NCBI GenBank assembly: GCA_013396525.1
Contig: VWYX01000702.1
Location: 346,716-410,715, forward strand
Direction: 5' to 3'
Length of the DNA: 64,000 nt
Source of the DNA: Chaetorhynchus papuensis
Taxonomy: Eukaryota; Chordata; Aves; Passeriformes; Rhipiduridae
A program made the position numbers and the translations under genes. The notes below the pieces were generated by a model that was not told where the DNA came from, made no database searches, and was given only the letters and a program-made list of their open reading frames with translations. This document shows positions 14,189 through 25,100 of the stretch, piece by piece. How positions within the stretch are numbered: position 1 is the stretch's first letter; each line of letters begins with the position of its first letter.

Positions 14189-14450
14189 TTAACCCTAACA
14201 CAAACCCTAATGTTAACCCTAACCCTAATAATCCTAGCCCTAACCCTAACCCTAACACTAACCCTAACCCTAACCCTAATAACCCTAGACCTAACCCTAA
14301 CCTGAACCCTAACGCTAACACTAACACTAACCCTAATAACCCTAAACCTAACCCTAACCCTTACCTGAACCCCAACACTAACCCTAACACTAACCCTAAT
14401 AACCCTAACCCTAACCCTAACCATAGGCATAACCCTAACCCTAGCCCTAG
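14189..14450. repeat. Interstitial telomere-like repeat array (CCCTAA)n, degenerate
   Basis: Roughly 40 words of ccctaa (TTAGGG on the other strand) with frequent variants, such as ccctaaca, ccctagac and cctgaa. A recurring 9-nt variant, ccctaataa, occurs several times. Six- and nine-base words preserve triplet phase, so all frames stay open. The degeneracy indicates an old interstitial array and not a chromosome end or an assembly end. Confidence 0.95.
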
Positions 14451-14602
14451 TCTGAGGTGGAGCTGCATGCACAGAATGGGGCCACATTGGGCACCAAGCA
14501 GAAATAAGATAAGGGAGCAAGGATGGGGCAACGTTGCGCTCCCCTTGGCATGCCTTTCACCTTCTCAGTGTCCCTGGAGCTCTGGGCTTTGTGGTTTTCT
14601 GA

Positions 14603-14635
14603 ACCCTAACCCTAGGCGTAACCCTAACCCTAGCC
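14603..14635. repeat. Short second telomere-like array (unit B)
   Basis: About five ccctaa-type words with one gcgtaa variant, following the same 'gtggttttctgaa' junction that precedes the long array at 14189. It is the shrunken or never-expanded counterpart of that array. Confidence 0.9.
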
Positions 14636-15030
14636 TGCAACAAGTTTACCAAAGGAGCACAAATATTATCAAGGGGCTGCAGCACCTACAAAGAGAGGGT
14701 GAGAGAGCAGGGGGGTTTCAGTCGGAAAGGGATGTCTCAGGAGTGCCTTCACTGTCTGTATAGATACCTGATGGAGGAGAGTACAGAAGAGAAAGAGATC
14801 CTCTTCTCAGTGGTGTCCAGTGACAGGACAAGAGGCAGTGGTCACAAATGGATTCAAGGGAGAATGGTTAAACATAATGCAAAGCTTGTTTTGCTGAGGG
14901 TGATCAAGAACTGGCACATGTTGCCCAGAAAACAGTAAGGTCTTTATCCTTGGAGATATTCAAAATCTTCATGAGGTACTTGGCAACCAATCTATCTGAA
15001 CCTACTTGAGCAAAGAGTTGCTGTGATTGT
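14636..15030 (+). mobile_element. CR1 LINE, right part (resumes after insertion)
   Basis: CR1 consensus resumes with 'caaatattatcaaggggctg', continues through 'gagggtgagagagcagg', 'cctcttctcagtggtgtcca', 'gtgacaggacaagaggcagt', 'ggtcacaaatgg', 'gagggtgatcaagaactggc' and 'ttgcccagaaaaca', and ends in 'ggagatattcaaaatcttca' and 'cctacttgagcaaag'. A frame fragment still reads SVVSSDRTRGSGHKW, which corresponds to the CR1 ORF2 C-terminus. It is decayed and non-functional. Confidence 0.88.
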
Positions 15031-16304
15031 GTTTTCTTTTATTTAATAAAATACATTAGACTTTCTTCCAATTCGTTTTTGATTTTCTAGATAAGCATGT
15101 GTTTAAATCGTGTTTCAGGATGCTGTGTCATGTGCCTGGAGAATGGGTCCTTCTTTTTTGTAAAAATAAATATCAGCTTCAACTGCAGAGGTAGTGTGTG
15201 AACTTTGATTAGTGAGAAGCTTTAGGTTTTTTTCCCATGAAAAGATTTTGAAGACTGGATTTCCTCCAAGTAAAAAGAGAGAAATCCAGCAATGGAGAAG
15301 CTTAAAATTATTCACAAGGAATCAGCTTTTGTAAGTTCATTTACAGGGGTTGCATCACTAGAAAGTGGAGGAAAGAAAACCCTTATAAAGTCAGCATTAA
15401 TGGCTGTCACTGTACTTAGCATTTTGGTAAAGAAACGATGACCTTTGCACAAAAAATGTGGAACTATGTATATGGTTAGTTTGTTCCATAGAAATATGTA
15501 AGACTGTGACCTTTTTCTGTGTGCTGTTTTGGGTAAATTGGGGTTTTTGTTAGTTTTGGTTTTGATTTTTTTTCCCCTCATGGAGAATTTGGAGATTCCT
15601 TTTGAAATAAAATCTGCTCCCTCAATCTCACTATTAAAAGGACCTGTGATAACTAATATATGACTAGGGCACTTCAAATGAATGTATGAAGATCTCAGTA
15701 AATAAGATACTGTTTTATTGAGGAACTGTCTTTATTTTTCATGTTAAAATTCTTCAGGTACCTGTGTATGCTCAGAACTAACTCAGTGTTGTCATGACTC
15801 AGTGATTAATATGTATTTTTGGAATGGTAGGATCAATAAAATGCACACTTTTAGAGCACATTATCAGATCAGAGCACTCCAATAATAATAAGGTGACCTT
15901 TACATGTTCTAAAAAATGTATTTATGGCAATCAGCAGTTAAAGATCTGCTTGAGCTTGAGATAGCATTTAGAACACTGTTTTCAAAAGCTACCTAATGGC
16001 CCTAATTTTTCTAAATTTGTTTCATGTATTTTGAACCATTTATCCTATGACTCTTGTGAAATTCTGTGAAAATTCAGTGGCAATGTGCTGCTGATTTAAA
16101 TAGATTCATAAGAAAAATGTAGTTATTTTAAATGTGCTACCTGATGATTTTGCAAGGGCTGATTTCCATTTCTTCCATGTACTCTGAGGAGCAATAAATG
16201 CCCTTCTCCCTAGAATTCATAATTCTATTAAGCAACATCATATCCTCTTCACTGACTTTTTAAAGCTATAAAGCGCTCTTATTTACACTTCCATATAATG
16301 TAGA
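15031..16304. other. Intergenic, no gene recognised
   Basis: AT-rich unique-looking sequence. The longest open frame (121 codons, minus, 15312-15677) has no recognisable domain and a composition expected of AT-rich DNA. Confidence 0.55.
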
Positions 16305-16535
16305 ATGTATTCCACATATCTGATAGTCTTTGTTGCCTTTCTCTGTCCTTTTCTAACTCCACTATTAAGTTTTTAGAAGAGGTTTGCCAAGAACTTCATG
16401 CAACATTTAAGATGTGGTCATACTGCAGTAACACTGATGCTTCTGGTTTCATTCTCTATGTATTACTTTATCATTCCTACTCTTCTGTTTACCATTCACT
16501 GAGCATGAAGTTAATGGGTGTAGATTTCAGAAAAC
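16305..16535 (-). mobile_element. Ancient CR1/LINE remnant
   Basis: The plus strand shows 'gttgcctttctctgtccttt' followed by 'aactccactat', 'gccaagaacttcatgc', 'aagatgtggtcatac' and later 'atttcagaaaacaa'. This is the reverse complement of an old amniote CR1-type LINE 3' region that I recall from reptile and bird genomes. Divergence is high and boundaries are rough. Confidence 0.5.
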
Positions 16536-19500
16536 AATATTTTTAGGATTTCTTTCCTGCTTAGTAATAGCCAATTTAGAAGCCAACCTTGGGCAAACTG
16601 GGTTATTTTACTCTGGAAAGACCAGTTGCTAAATCTACTGATAAACTCTTTATAGACTCTGTTTGATGATTAATTCATACAGCCCAGGTTTCAGACTAGA
16701 CCTGTGTTTTCTCTCAATTTAAACTTTTTTACTTCTATTGAAACAATCTGTGAAAGGACCTTCCCAGTTTGTCCATGGAAATCTGGTTTCTTTAAGCTTC
16801 CCGGTATGATTCAGAATGTAACACATGATCATTTCCTCTTTGCCAGAGGAAAGCCCAGCACAGATTTGCCGTTCCTGAGAGGAAGTGCTCCTACTATATC
16901 CTCTTAAATCAGTCCCGCTTTGCATGAAATTAATTGCTAAAGGTTTTTTTGTGTCCAAAGACAGTGCCTTAGCAAGAACCAGAGTGACTGTGAGTCATGA
17001 TTCTAGCACACAGAGAAAAACATAGCTCCTTATTAGTGAAATATTTTCTGTCAGCACCAAGGTCAAAATATGAACCTTTTCTTGAGAAAGATGTATTTGG
17101 CTTCTCTATTGTTATGAGTATTTATGCTCCAGGCACTTAGGAGACTTTACATACTGGAGACAGCTCCAGTACCTGATGACATTAATCCAGCTGTACTGTT
17201 TTATTCCCAGTTGTATGGGCAGTGGATTGTCTGCTGAGATTCCAGACTGAGATGTAGTGAGGTGTTCTTTCTGCAGCTGCAGTCACCCAGAAAGGAGTAA
17301 CAAAAGGATTTTCCAGTTATAAGAATTTTTATATATTTCAGTTTGCAGAATTAATATAGATGAATGCAGTAGCCAGTTGATTTAGTCTAGTTTGTTATTG
17401 AGATAATAAATTAAGTTTCATTAATAAGCTTTTTTTTTTTCAAAGTAAGATTAAAACATGTATAATGTGTCTATTCATTCGACATATCACATGAAGGCAT
17501 CCTGACAGTACGAGGAAACAATTCTCACTTTTCATCCTGTGCTGTCAAGGATCTTGTCAAAAATATTTGTTAATAAGAATTGCTGTAAAGTTTTAATGTC
17601 CCTATAGAAAAAAGTCATGAAATATTTGTATGCATGTAAGAGTTGAAGTACGGATGAGAACATTGACAATCAAGGCTGGCATTCTGTCTCCAATAATGAG
17701 CAACACCAGATGCTTCAGAGTAGATGAATGCACATTTTGGAAATGCATAGAAATTTTTTGCTGAGTAGATTTCTCCCTAACCTTACAGACTTTTTATTGG
17801 CTTTGTCTCACAGTGGGATATTTATACATCCATCCATTTCTCTGGGATTTTTTTGTTTTTTCTGGTCAGTGTAACTGGGTTTTCTTTCTACCTTTGGAGA
17901 CATTCCAATCTTTGGGAATCTTGATAACATCTTGGCAAGAAGCCAAAGAGGTCAACTGCTTGGGTAGGACAGTTGAGTTCTGTGGGGAGAAAGACAAGCA
18001 ATATGACAAATAGCATTTCCAGTTTTGTTGGGACCATCTCTGTGAACTTCAGATTGTACAGAATATAATTTTTAAAAGCTCTAGAGAAAACTGGCTTTGA
18101 AATTAGAATTTTGGTACAAATATGCTATTTTTTTTTCTGGCAAGTGAATGATCCTGGATATTTTCAGTTTTTCCCAGTCTAGCAAATTAAGTGTTTTATT
18201 GTTTTTCCGGTCTCTAATATAACTCCTCAGGTCCAATTTTTCATTGGATTAAGGTAAAATGAACTATTTTCTGTTGCAGTCTTGCCTGACAGTTTCTGCT
18301 AGTGTTGACTGTGTTGAAGAAATCTTTATATGAGGGATTTCTTGGAACTGTGTTATGGTGTCCCTCAAGTTATGGGTATCACCCAATTCAATTTAACTCT
18401 CTTTGGAGTCTGAAAAATCACCAGTGTCATAGTGACTTCAAGTTGTTTGAATTATGGAAACTGCCTTTGCTCTCTTCCGTAGAAAAATACTAAGAGGAAT
18501 GTTTGGCAGATGCATGTGTTTCAATTCATGATCATCCTATATACATCCTGCTTTGCCTAGTTTTGTATGGGCATGTGGCTTGAAATGTCCACTGCAAAGA
18601 GAGAGAGGACCAGTCAGGAAAGGAATTCATGAAGCTCTGCTTTGCAAATTGTTGACTGAATAGTTTGAAGGACAATCTTAGCTCTGGCTAGGCAACCTCA
18701 TCTGGTTTTCCAATATGCAGACAGAATACCTTAATGAAATGATAAATTTCAAAGGTTTTTCCAGGGTAGAAATCCAAGAGCTTTTCCTGTCCTGGCTAAT
18801 TTAGAAACTAATATTTTCTGTCCCACCACCTACTAATGCAATTAAATAAGTACAACCTTTGTTCTTTAGTTTGATTCCACATTTCATCCCTTGTATGAAC
18901 TTTGATTGCTTTTCAACAGATTTTATTTGCCAGAGTCCAGGGCTGTTATGGAAAGAGAAAATAATGAAAAGCATTTGCAACATAGGGATGGTACAACATA
19001 GCTGAGCAGAGAAAAGGTCTGGGCTCCTGGGAAAATATCCCCTGTGGATGATCCCTTTTGTAAAGGGAGCTGCGTTGGTGACACCCAGAGAGAACTGTGG
19101 CAGGAAGAGTAACTATTTGGAAATTGGTTTATATCAGATTTTAAAAAGTCTGTAGGGCTTCTGGGCATGACTTTATGAGTATTTTGGAAAATAAAGGACT
19201 CAGCAGGTGTAAATCAGCACACAGCTCACTCCAGCTGACAGTGCAGTATATCTACACTAGCACTATATAGAGGAACTAATTTTCCTTCACGTAATGGTTG
19301 TATTTCCAGGCATAAAAAACATGCTTAGATAATCCAAAACTCTAAAAGTATCATTCCTTGAGACTAAGTCCTCAGATAACCCACCTTCTCAGACAACAAT
19401 ATTAGTGAAAGAGGCAGAAGGAGGGGGTTTCTACTTGAACAGAGTTCCAGTCTATGGTGAAATCAAAGCAGCCCTGCTGGACGAAAGTCAGCTTTTTGTT

Positions 19501-20785
19501 GTATTTACTCTTATACTGCCTGAACATTTCTGCTGAATCATAGAGTCTTCTACTCACACTTCAGGAGTCACTCATGCAATAATTCAGAAAAAAACCCTTT
19601 TCACAAGAAAGGGAATGTTTGGAAGTACTATACTGTCATAAAGCGGAGGCAGAATTTCCCCGGTGACTTCAAGCGCACACTTATTACTCTATGTACAGTT
19701 TAAATCATTATATTGTTATGTTTTTTTTTTCTGAAGGCTGCTGACTATTTGATTTTTTTTACTCATTTATCATTCTACCACTGCTTGGGTTGACAAAGTC
19801 CATTAATTCCTTCAAAACCATTTAAATTCATGATTTTACAACATGCTCTGCTTTATAGGACCTCTCTTTTTCTACTGCTTCCTAATAAAATCCTGCTAGA
19901 ATCAGTCTGATGAAAAGGTTCTTGGTATAATTTTCCAGTATGTAGTTTCTGGTTTATCAAATTGAAACAAAAGTACAAGTCTGTGAAATGGTAATATCAA
20001 ATACTAGCTTACACAACAAACTTAATAATCCCCAAAGCTGTATCTGTGAGGCCTAAGTGTATGGATCTAATCAGTTACCTTGCTTGTATTTTTATTAGAT
20101 CTACCCAGCTTCTTACAAGCAATGTACTGACAAGTTCAGCAGCGTTTGGGTGGAAGAAAGCTCAGCTGAGGGATCCAGAAAGACTCTGTGTGGAACAGCT
20201 TGGAGGGAGCAATTTGCCAAGAGTTGTCAGGACAAAACCTTCTCCCAGAAACAAGCTTGGAACCTGCTATCTCAGCAGTGCTGTCACTCCTTTCCCTTCC
20301 CTCTCCCTCATTCCTCAACCAAAGCATGGGGACATAGCACTGAGGTGTGATAAAGTCATAATCACACCTCGACGAGCACTCACTGATGACCACTTGTGAA
20401 ATTTGTTCTCTGCAAGCAAATGATGTTTGCTCAGCAATCATGTGTATATGTGAGGTGTGACCCTCTGGCCAATCAAGTACCATGCCAACATGTTCTCCAG
20501 ATAATCATTCCAGAAGGCAGTCAGAGACTCTTGCAGTGGTTTCCATCAATTCTTGGCCCCTCTAAATGTATTAAGACTCCTGTTGTTCATGTGGTTCAGA
20601 TTCAGTGTGGCTAATCTCTGAAAAAGAACTTCTGTAGAAAGCGTTCCTGAGGCAGATGCAGCAAAACCTTGTAGTGCTTTCATAAAACCTGCAGGAACAT
20701 GAGGACTGGTGCACTGAGAGCCCCTCAGAAGTGGAGACTGAGATTTCACCTGTCAGCTTCAGCAAGAGCTCCATAAATTCATCTC
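16536..20785. other. Intergenic, no gene recognised
   Basis: Unique-looking AT-rich sequence. A GC-richer patch at about 20130-20400 carries overlapping open frames of up to 117 codons on both strands, none with family resemblance. The part close to 20786 could be further decayed CR1, but I cannot show it. Confidence 0.5.
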
Positions 20786-21940
20786 ATGTCTCCAACCTGG
20801 GCAAGGCTACTGGGAGCCCTGTCTGCTATCATTGCACATCTCCTTTCAATCGTGACTGAGAAGGGTGGGGAGACCCTGAAAACGGCAAATATTATTCCCG
20901 TCTTAAAAACAGGTCAAAAAAGAAATTCCTGTGACCAATCCAAATTTGTCATCCTCCTTTTGATCCTTACAAACATCATGGAGTATGTCCCCTTGGAGCA
21001 CATTCCTGAGTGCACAAAGGCAGTTTTGCTTGGAAACAGTCATCACAGATGAGCCAAGTGTAGACTTTGAGCAGCCCTTCTATGACAAAGTGACTGGATT
21101 TGTGGACGACGGGGAAACAGTGAATGTTGTTCGGAATGAGCTTAGTAAGGTTTCCAACAGAGCCTCTCATGGTATTTTTTAATTGAAACTAAGACTTTAC
21201 AGTCTGAACTGATGGAAAACTAGCTTGGTAAAAACCTGTTTGAGTGAAGTAGAATCTGTAGAAGTGAAGCACTACGGGGTGTATACTGGGACCTATCCTG
21301 TTCAGCATCTCTATCAATAACCTGGAGTAGGGGGGAAGAGGAGCACTTGGAGGAATGGTCTGGTGGAACCCTCATGCACTTCAGCATGGACAGAGGGAAA
21401 GCCCAGCAGCTGGGATTAAGCCTCCCACCCCCACCACAATGCTACATACGGTGGATTGACTGTGCAAGGGCAGCTCTGCAGACACAGTCTTGGAGGATGT
21501 GGCAGGGAGGAGTTGTACAAATCCCTGTGACTATGTCAGTATCAAGGATTGACAGCACCCTGGGCTACACGAATGGGAGCACAGGTACTACATCCAGGGA
21601 AGTCAACACACCCTCTGCTCAGCACTCTCCACACTGCATCTTAATTACTGAGACCACTGTGGGCCATTCAATACCAGGCAGGCACAAACAAATCTTGGAG
21701 TTCATCAAAGGGCACCCAAGATGACTGGGGGCTGGAATATTTGCCCGGTGAGGAGAGGCTGAGAGCTCAAGATTTACTCAGCCTGGGAAAGGAATGCATT
21801 ATGAGAAACTTAGTAGCTGTTATCTAGAACCTGTAGAGAGGTTATTCTGAAGATGGGCAGACATTCTTCACAGTTTTGCACAGTAGGAGAATGACAAACA
21901 GTGGGGTTAAAGTCAAAATCTTATTTATATGCAAAGAGAA
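20786..21940 (+). mobile_element. Decayed CR1 LINE with reverse transcriptase remnants
   Basis: Translated pieces in shifting frames follow the order of CR1 ORF2. Near 20868-20990 is a fragment like TANIIPVLKTGQKR, corresponding to the region upstream of RT motif 1. Near 21060-21170 is PFYDKVTGFVDDGETVNVV, corresponding to the family's 'FYDKVTRLVDEGKAVDVV'. At 21282-21326 is ILGPILFSISINNLE, corresponding to the RT 'GPVLFNIFIND' motif. From about 21690 the DNA follows CR1 3' consensus (caaagggcacccaagatgac, gaggagaggctgagagctc). Many stops and frameshifts make it a dead copy of an older CR1 subfamily. The 125-codon frame at 21347-21724 lies inside it. Confidence 0.7.
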
Positions 21941-21964
21941 AGAACACCTTACACATATAAAATT

Positions 21965-22190
21965 AAGAACTTATTTTAATGGATTAGGTCCTGTGCTCTT
22001 CAATGTCTTTATAAAAGACTTGGATGCAGGACTGGAAGGGATACTGCACAAATTTTGAAAGACAAAACTGGGGAGAGTTTTGTCTCTCGAAGGCAGGGAG
22101 CTCCTGCAGAGGGGCCTTGATTTTGAGCAAGAGGTTGGTCTAGAGGTCTCTTTCCAGCCCCTTCCAGCCAGAACAATCCTGTGATACTGC
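21965..22190 (+). mobile_element. Second CR1 fragment: RT piece joined to 3' end
   Basis: It starts with a second RT motif, GPVLFNVFIKDLDAGLEGI (about 21990-22045), then jumps directly to the CR1 3' end: 'gagcaagaggttggtctaga', 'ggtctctttccagccccttc' and a terminal 'cctgtgatactg'. The joining of RT to tail implies an internal deletion. The repeated RT motif shows it is not simply the continuation of the copy ending near 21940. Confidence 0.7.
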
Positions 22191-25100
22191 CCCATCTACG
22201 GATGGGCAGCTCAAGGATTCCTTTAAGTAGCCACAGGTGTTGCCTAGGTGGTGCTGCCCCTGGCCTGTGACTGTGATGAGGAGCCCAGCTGTGTGGTTAG
22301 TAGCTGTGAGAAACAGTCTGAGAGGATAACTGCATCACCAGGGCTGGAGGAACCATGGCAGCTTTGCCTAGTTCTTGGGAAGCAAAGCCTCTCAGGAGCA
22401 CATATGGTCACGTGCCTTTGGTTTGTTCCTGTGTATTTGCTTAGCACAACATTTCTCTTTACTTATTTGACAACCTTTCACCTGCATTGTCTGCATTATT
22501 TGACAGACTATAATAAAGGGGATGTTTTATTGACCTTTTGAGAGCACTTGAGGCCCGAAATGGAGGGCAGAAGGCTATTAAACTTAATTCATGTTTACTG
22601 TAACAACAACAGTTTCAGCTGGTTTTTTAACGATATTTCTCTGAGCCATCAGTGCCAGGGCACTCCTAAGAAAATGTCTTTAAAAATACTTCTGTTCTGA
22701 GTGGACATTGATGGTTTTAGTATCATTCCTTGTCAGCTTTCTGTCAGTGCTCTGTGACAGTAAAAATCTTATCCTGGAAAACATGGGTGGCCTCTTTGAA
22801 GATAATGCCTCACTATAGACTCTGCATATTTTGATTTCATCCCAGGAAGGAAGACTGGTTTCTTACATATTTCAGTTAGGGGGTGCATAGAAACAGCCTA
22901 TTCTATCACTTTGGCCAGATGGAAGAAAAAAGAAAAAATGCCCCAAATGCCCGACTGTTTTATTTGTTTTGCCTGAATAATCAATGTTTATGACAAAAGA
23001 TGACAATCTGGCACTTGGAGGTGGTTAGAAAGGTAAGTTGGCTGTAAGGCTGGCAGACAAAATGTAGGAGATGGCTTGCAGTGAAAAATAAATATGACTT
23101 TGTAAAGGGGGTAAAGATTTAAGGGTTTTAGGGGAGACAAAACCAGACATTTAAATAACCCAAGTGCTTGGGCACCAGGCAGTCTTGCCAAGGCAGAGGC
23201 AGATGGCCTCATTCATAGCCTTCCTCCCTTGCTATCTCTAGCCATGGGCCAGGCAGGGCACATGACAGTGCCCAGCCTGGCTGGAGCACTTGGACTGGCA
23301 GGATAACCTTCCTCTTTTTATTCACTGGTAAGTGCAGGGCAACCCACAATGAGCCTGACATTTTGTACCTGGCACCAACCTTGTTGATGAGAAGCTAGTA
23401 AAGCAAAGGTGGCTGGTGGTAACAATGGACCCAATGAACCCCCACAGACAGGGATTTGTGTGGGTGCATGTGTCTCATAGGGCCAAGAGCTCCATGTGCC
23501 ACGGCAGCAACCAGGACAGCACAAGTGATTGTGCAGTGTAGTAGTGTCAGAGTATGAATGGTGATGTAATGAGGCTTGTGAATAAGTGCCAGCAGTGCCA
23601 GATTTCCCTGCAGGGAGAGCACCTGCCAGGCCCCTCAGGTACTAAAACTTTTGGTCAAAAGCATGGAAGATACGGAAGAAGATGCCCAGCTCTGGAAGGG
23701 GAAAACCAGATGGAACACATTATCCAGGAAACCTGCTAAGCCAGAGGCAAAACTAGAAATGCTTTGGATGTTTGACTTTGCAAGAGAAAACACCAATTTT
23801 ATTTAGAAAGGAAAGGAAAAGTTATTTCCCTTGAAAATAATTTTGTTGAAACACTTTTCAGTCAACCCGTCATACCTGTGAGACCTCAATTTGCTATTAT
23901 GCTCTCTTTTTGCAGAGAATGGTGGGAAACAAGTTTCCCTTCTGCAAGAATATTCAAGCACTTGAGATACTGTCTCATTTCAAAACAGAGTAATTGCAGT
24001 TTTTCAGAAAAGGGAATAACAAAATTCAGGAATATATAGCATCTCCTCTTTCTACCAGGTTTTCAGCCTGTTGGGGTTGCCCCTAGGAGGCACAAGAAAA
24101 TTCCCAGTGAAAGCCCAGACTGCAAGGCTGGCTGAATGAGAGGTGAGAAATCCCACCTTCTTCCTTCTCTGGACAGGAAAAACCTGTGTCTGGAAGTACC
24201 TGGGAGTCCTGATGCCAGGTGGGCTGCTCTGGCGCTTGGGACCACTTGGCTCTGAGATAACTGAAGAGCATGTGGCCTGAACTTCTCAGCCTGGTTCTGG
24301 GATGGGCATGGTACCTGTCAGCCTCAGAGGCCACAAAGCAAGCAGGAGAAGTGGTAGGAAGCCCATCAGCAAGGCAGGGTATGATACCACATGCTGCCAG
24401 ACCAGTACCTACATCTCCACCTGCAGCTAACCAGTGCATATGGGATGATTAGTCAGGCTTGAACTGCTATTTCTGAACAGAGAAATGTCGTCAGAATGTT
24501 TTTTGCTTGCTTTTACCTCTGCCATTAGGAGGAGAGGGATGGAAAGTGTTTGTGATAGAACCTTGTCAAAGCATTACTGAATGATTTCATGTTCTCAAGG
24601 AAATAATTCCCATGAAGATCTCCTTTTTATCACATTAATCATCCACCAGCACTGAGGGCGTGTCTGTGTGACAAAATGCGGTACTGTGCAGAAGCTGTGA
24701 TGGAAACCAGTATGGTCCCATCCAGGGAGCAGCCCCCTCTACTTGTGGGAGCTTATATGTGTGCATATGGGCAAGAGAGAATACTTCATGCACGTGGTGC
24801 CTTGGGAGCTCCTGACTCTGGCTGAGAAGAGTTTCTGAGGTATAAGCAGAGGAAAGGCAGAGAGTGAGGCTGAACAAATACTTTAATCACAGGGCATTAC
24901 AAACCAGCTACAGACACACATTGTCCCAATGAGGTGAAAGGAATTTCAATGGTTCCCCAAGACAAGAGTGGAAAACCATGCCTGTGGATCTTACAGCACA
25001 TTTTCTCATGTTGAAGGAAGCAGGAACTGAGAATTGCTGGTTGTATCTTCATCAACACTTTCAGCTTGGCATGCTGCAGAGAAGAAACACTCCTTTCTCT

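Larger units (their letters stand above)
14030..14635. repeat. Insertion: two tandem units of unique segment plus telomere-like array
   Basis: The CR1 consensus breaks off near 14030 and resumes at 14636. The intervening block is a tandem duplication. Unit A (14041-14457) is a ~148-bp non-repetitive segment plus a ~265-bp CCCTAA-like array. Unit B (14458-14635) is a ~145-bp copy of the same segment plus a ~33-bp array. The segments share 'tggagctgcatgcac', 'gcaccaagcaga', 'gggagcaagg' and 'gctctgggctttgtggtttt' in the same order and spacing. Unit start to unit start is 417 bp. Both open frames crossing the block (272 codons plus strand, 176 codons minus strand) are by-products of the repeat. 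Confidence 0.9.

Noticed and set aside
13945..14763. 272-codon plus-strand frame (and its 176-codon minus-strand counterpart) as a repeat-rich protein gene
   Set aside because: The repeats are telomere-like DNA words of 6 and 9 bases that keep every frame open on both strands. The flanks of the frame are decayed CR1. No start context or family resemblance supports a gene.
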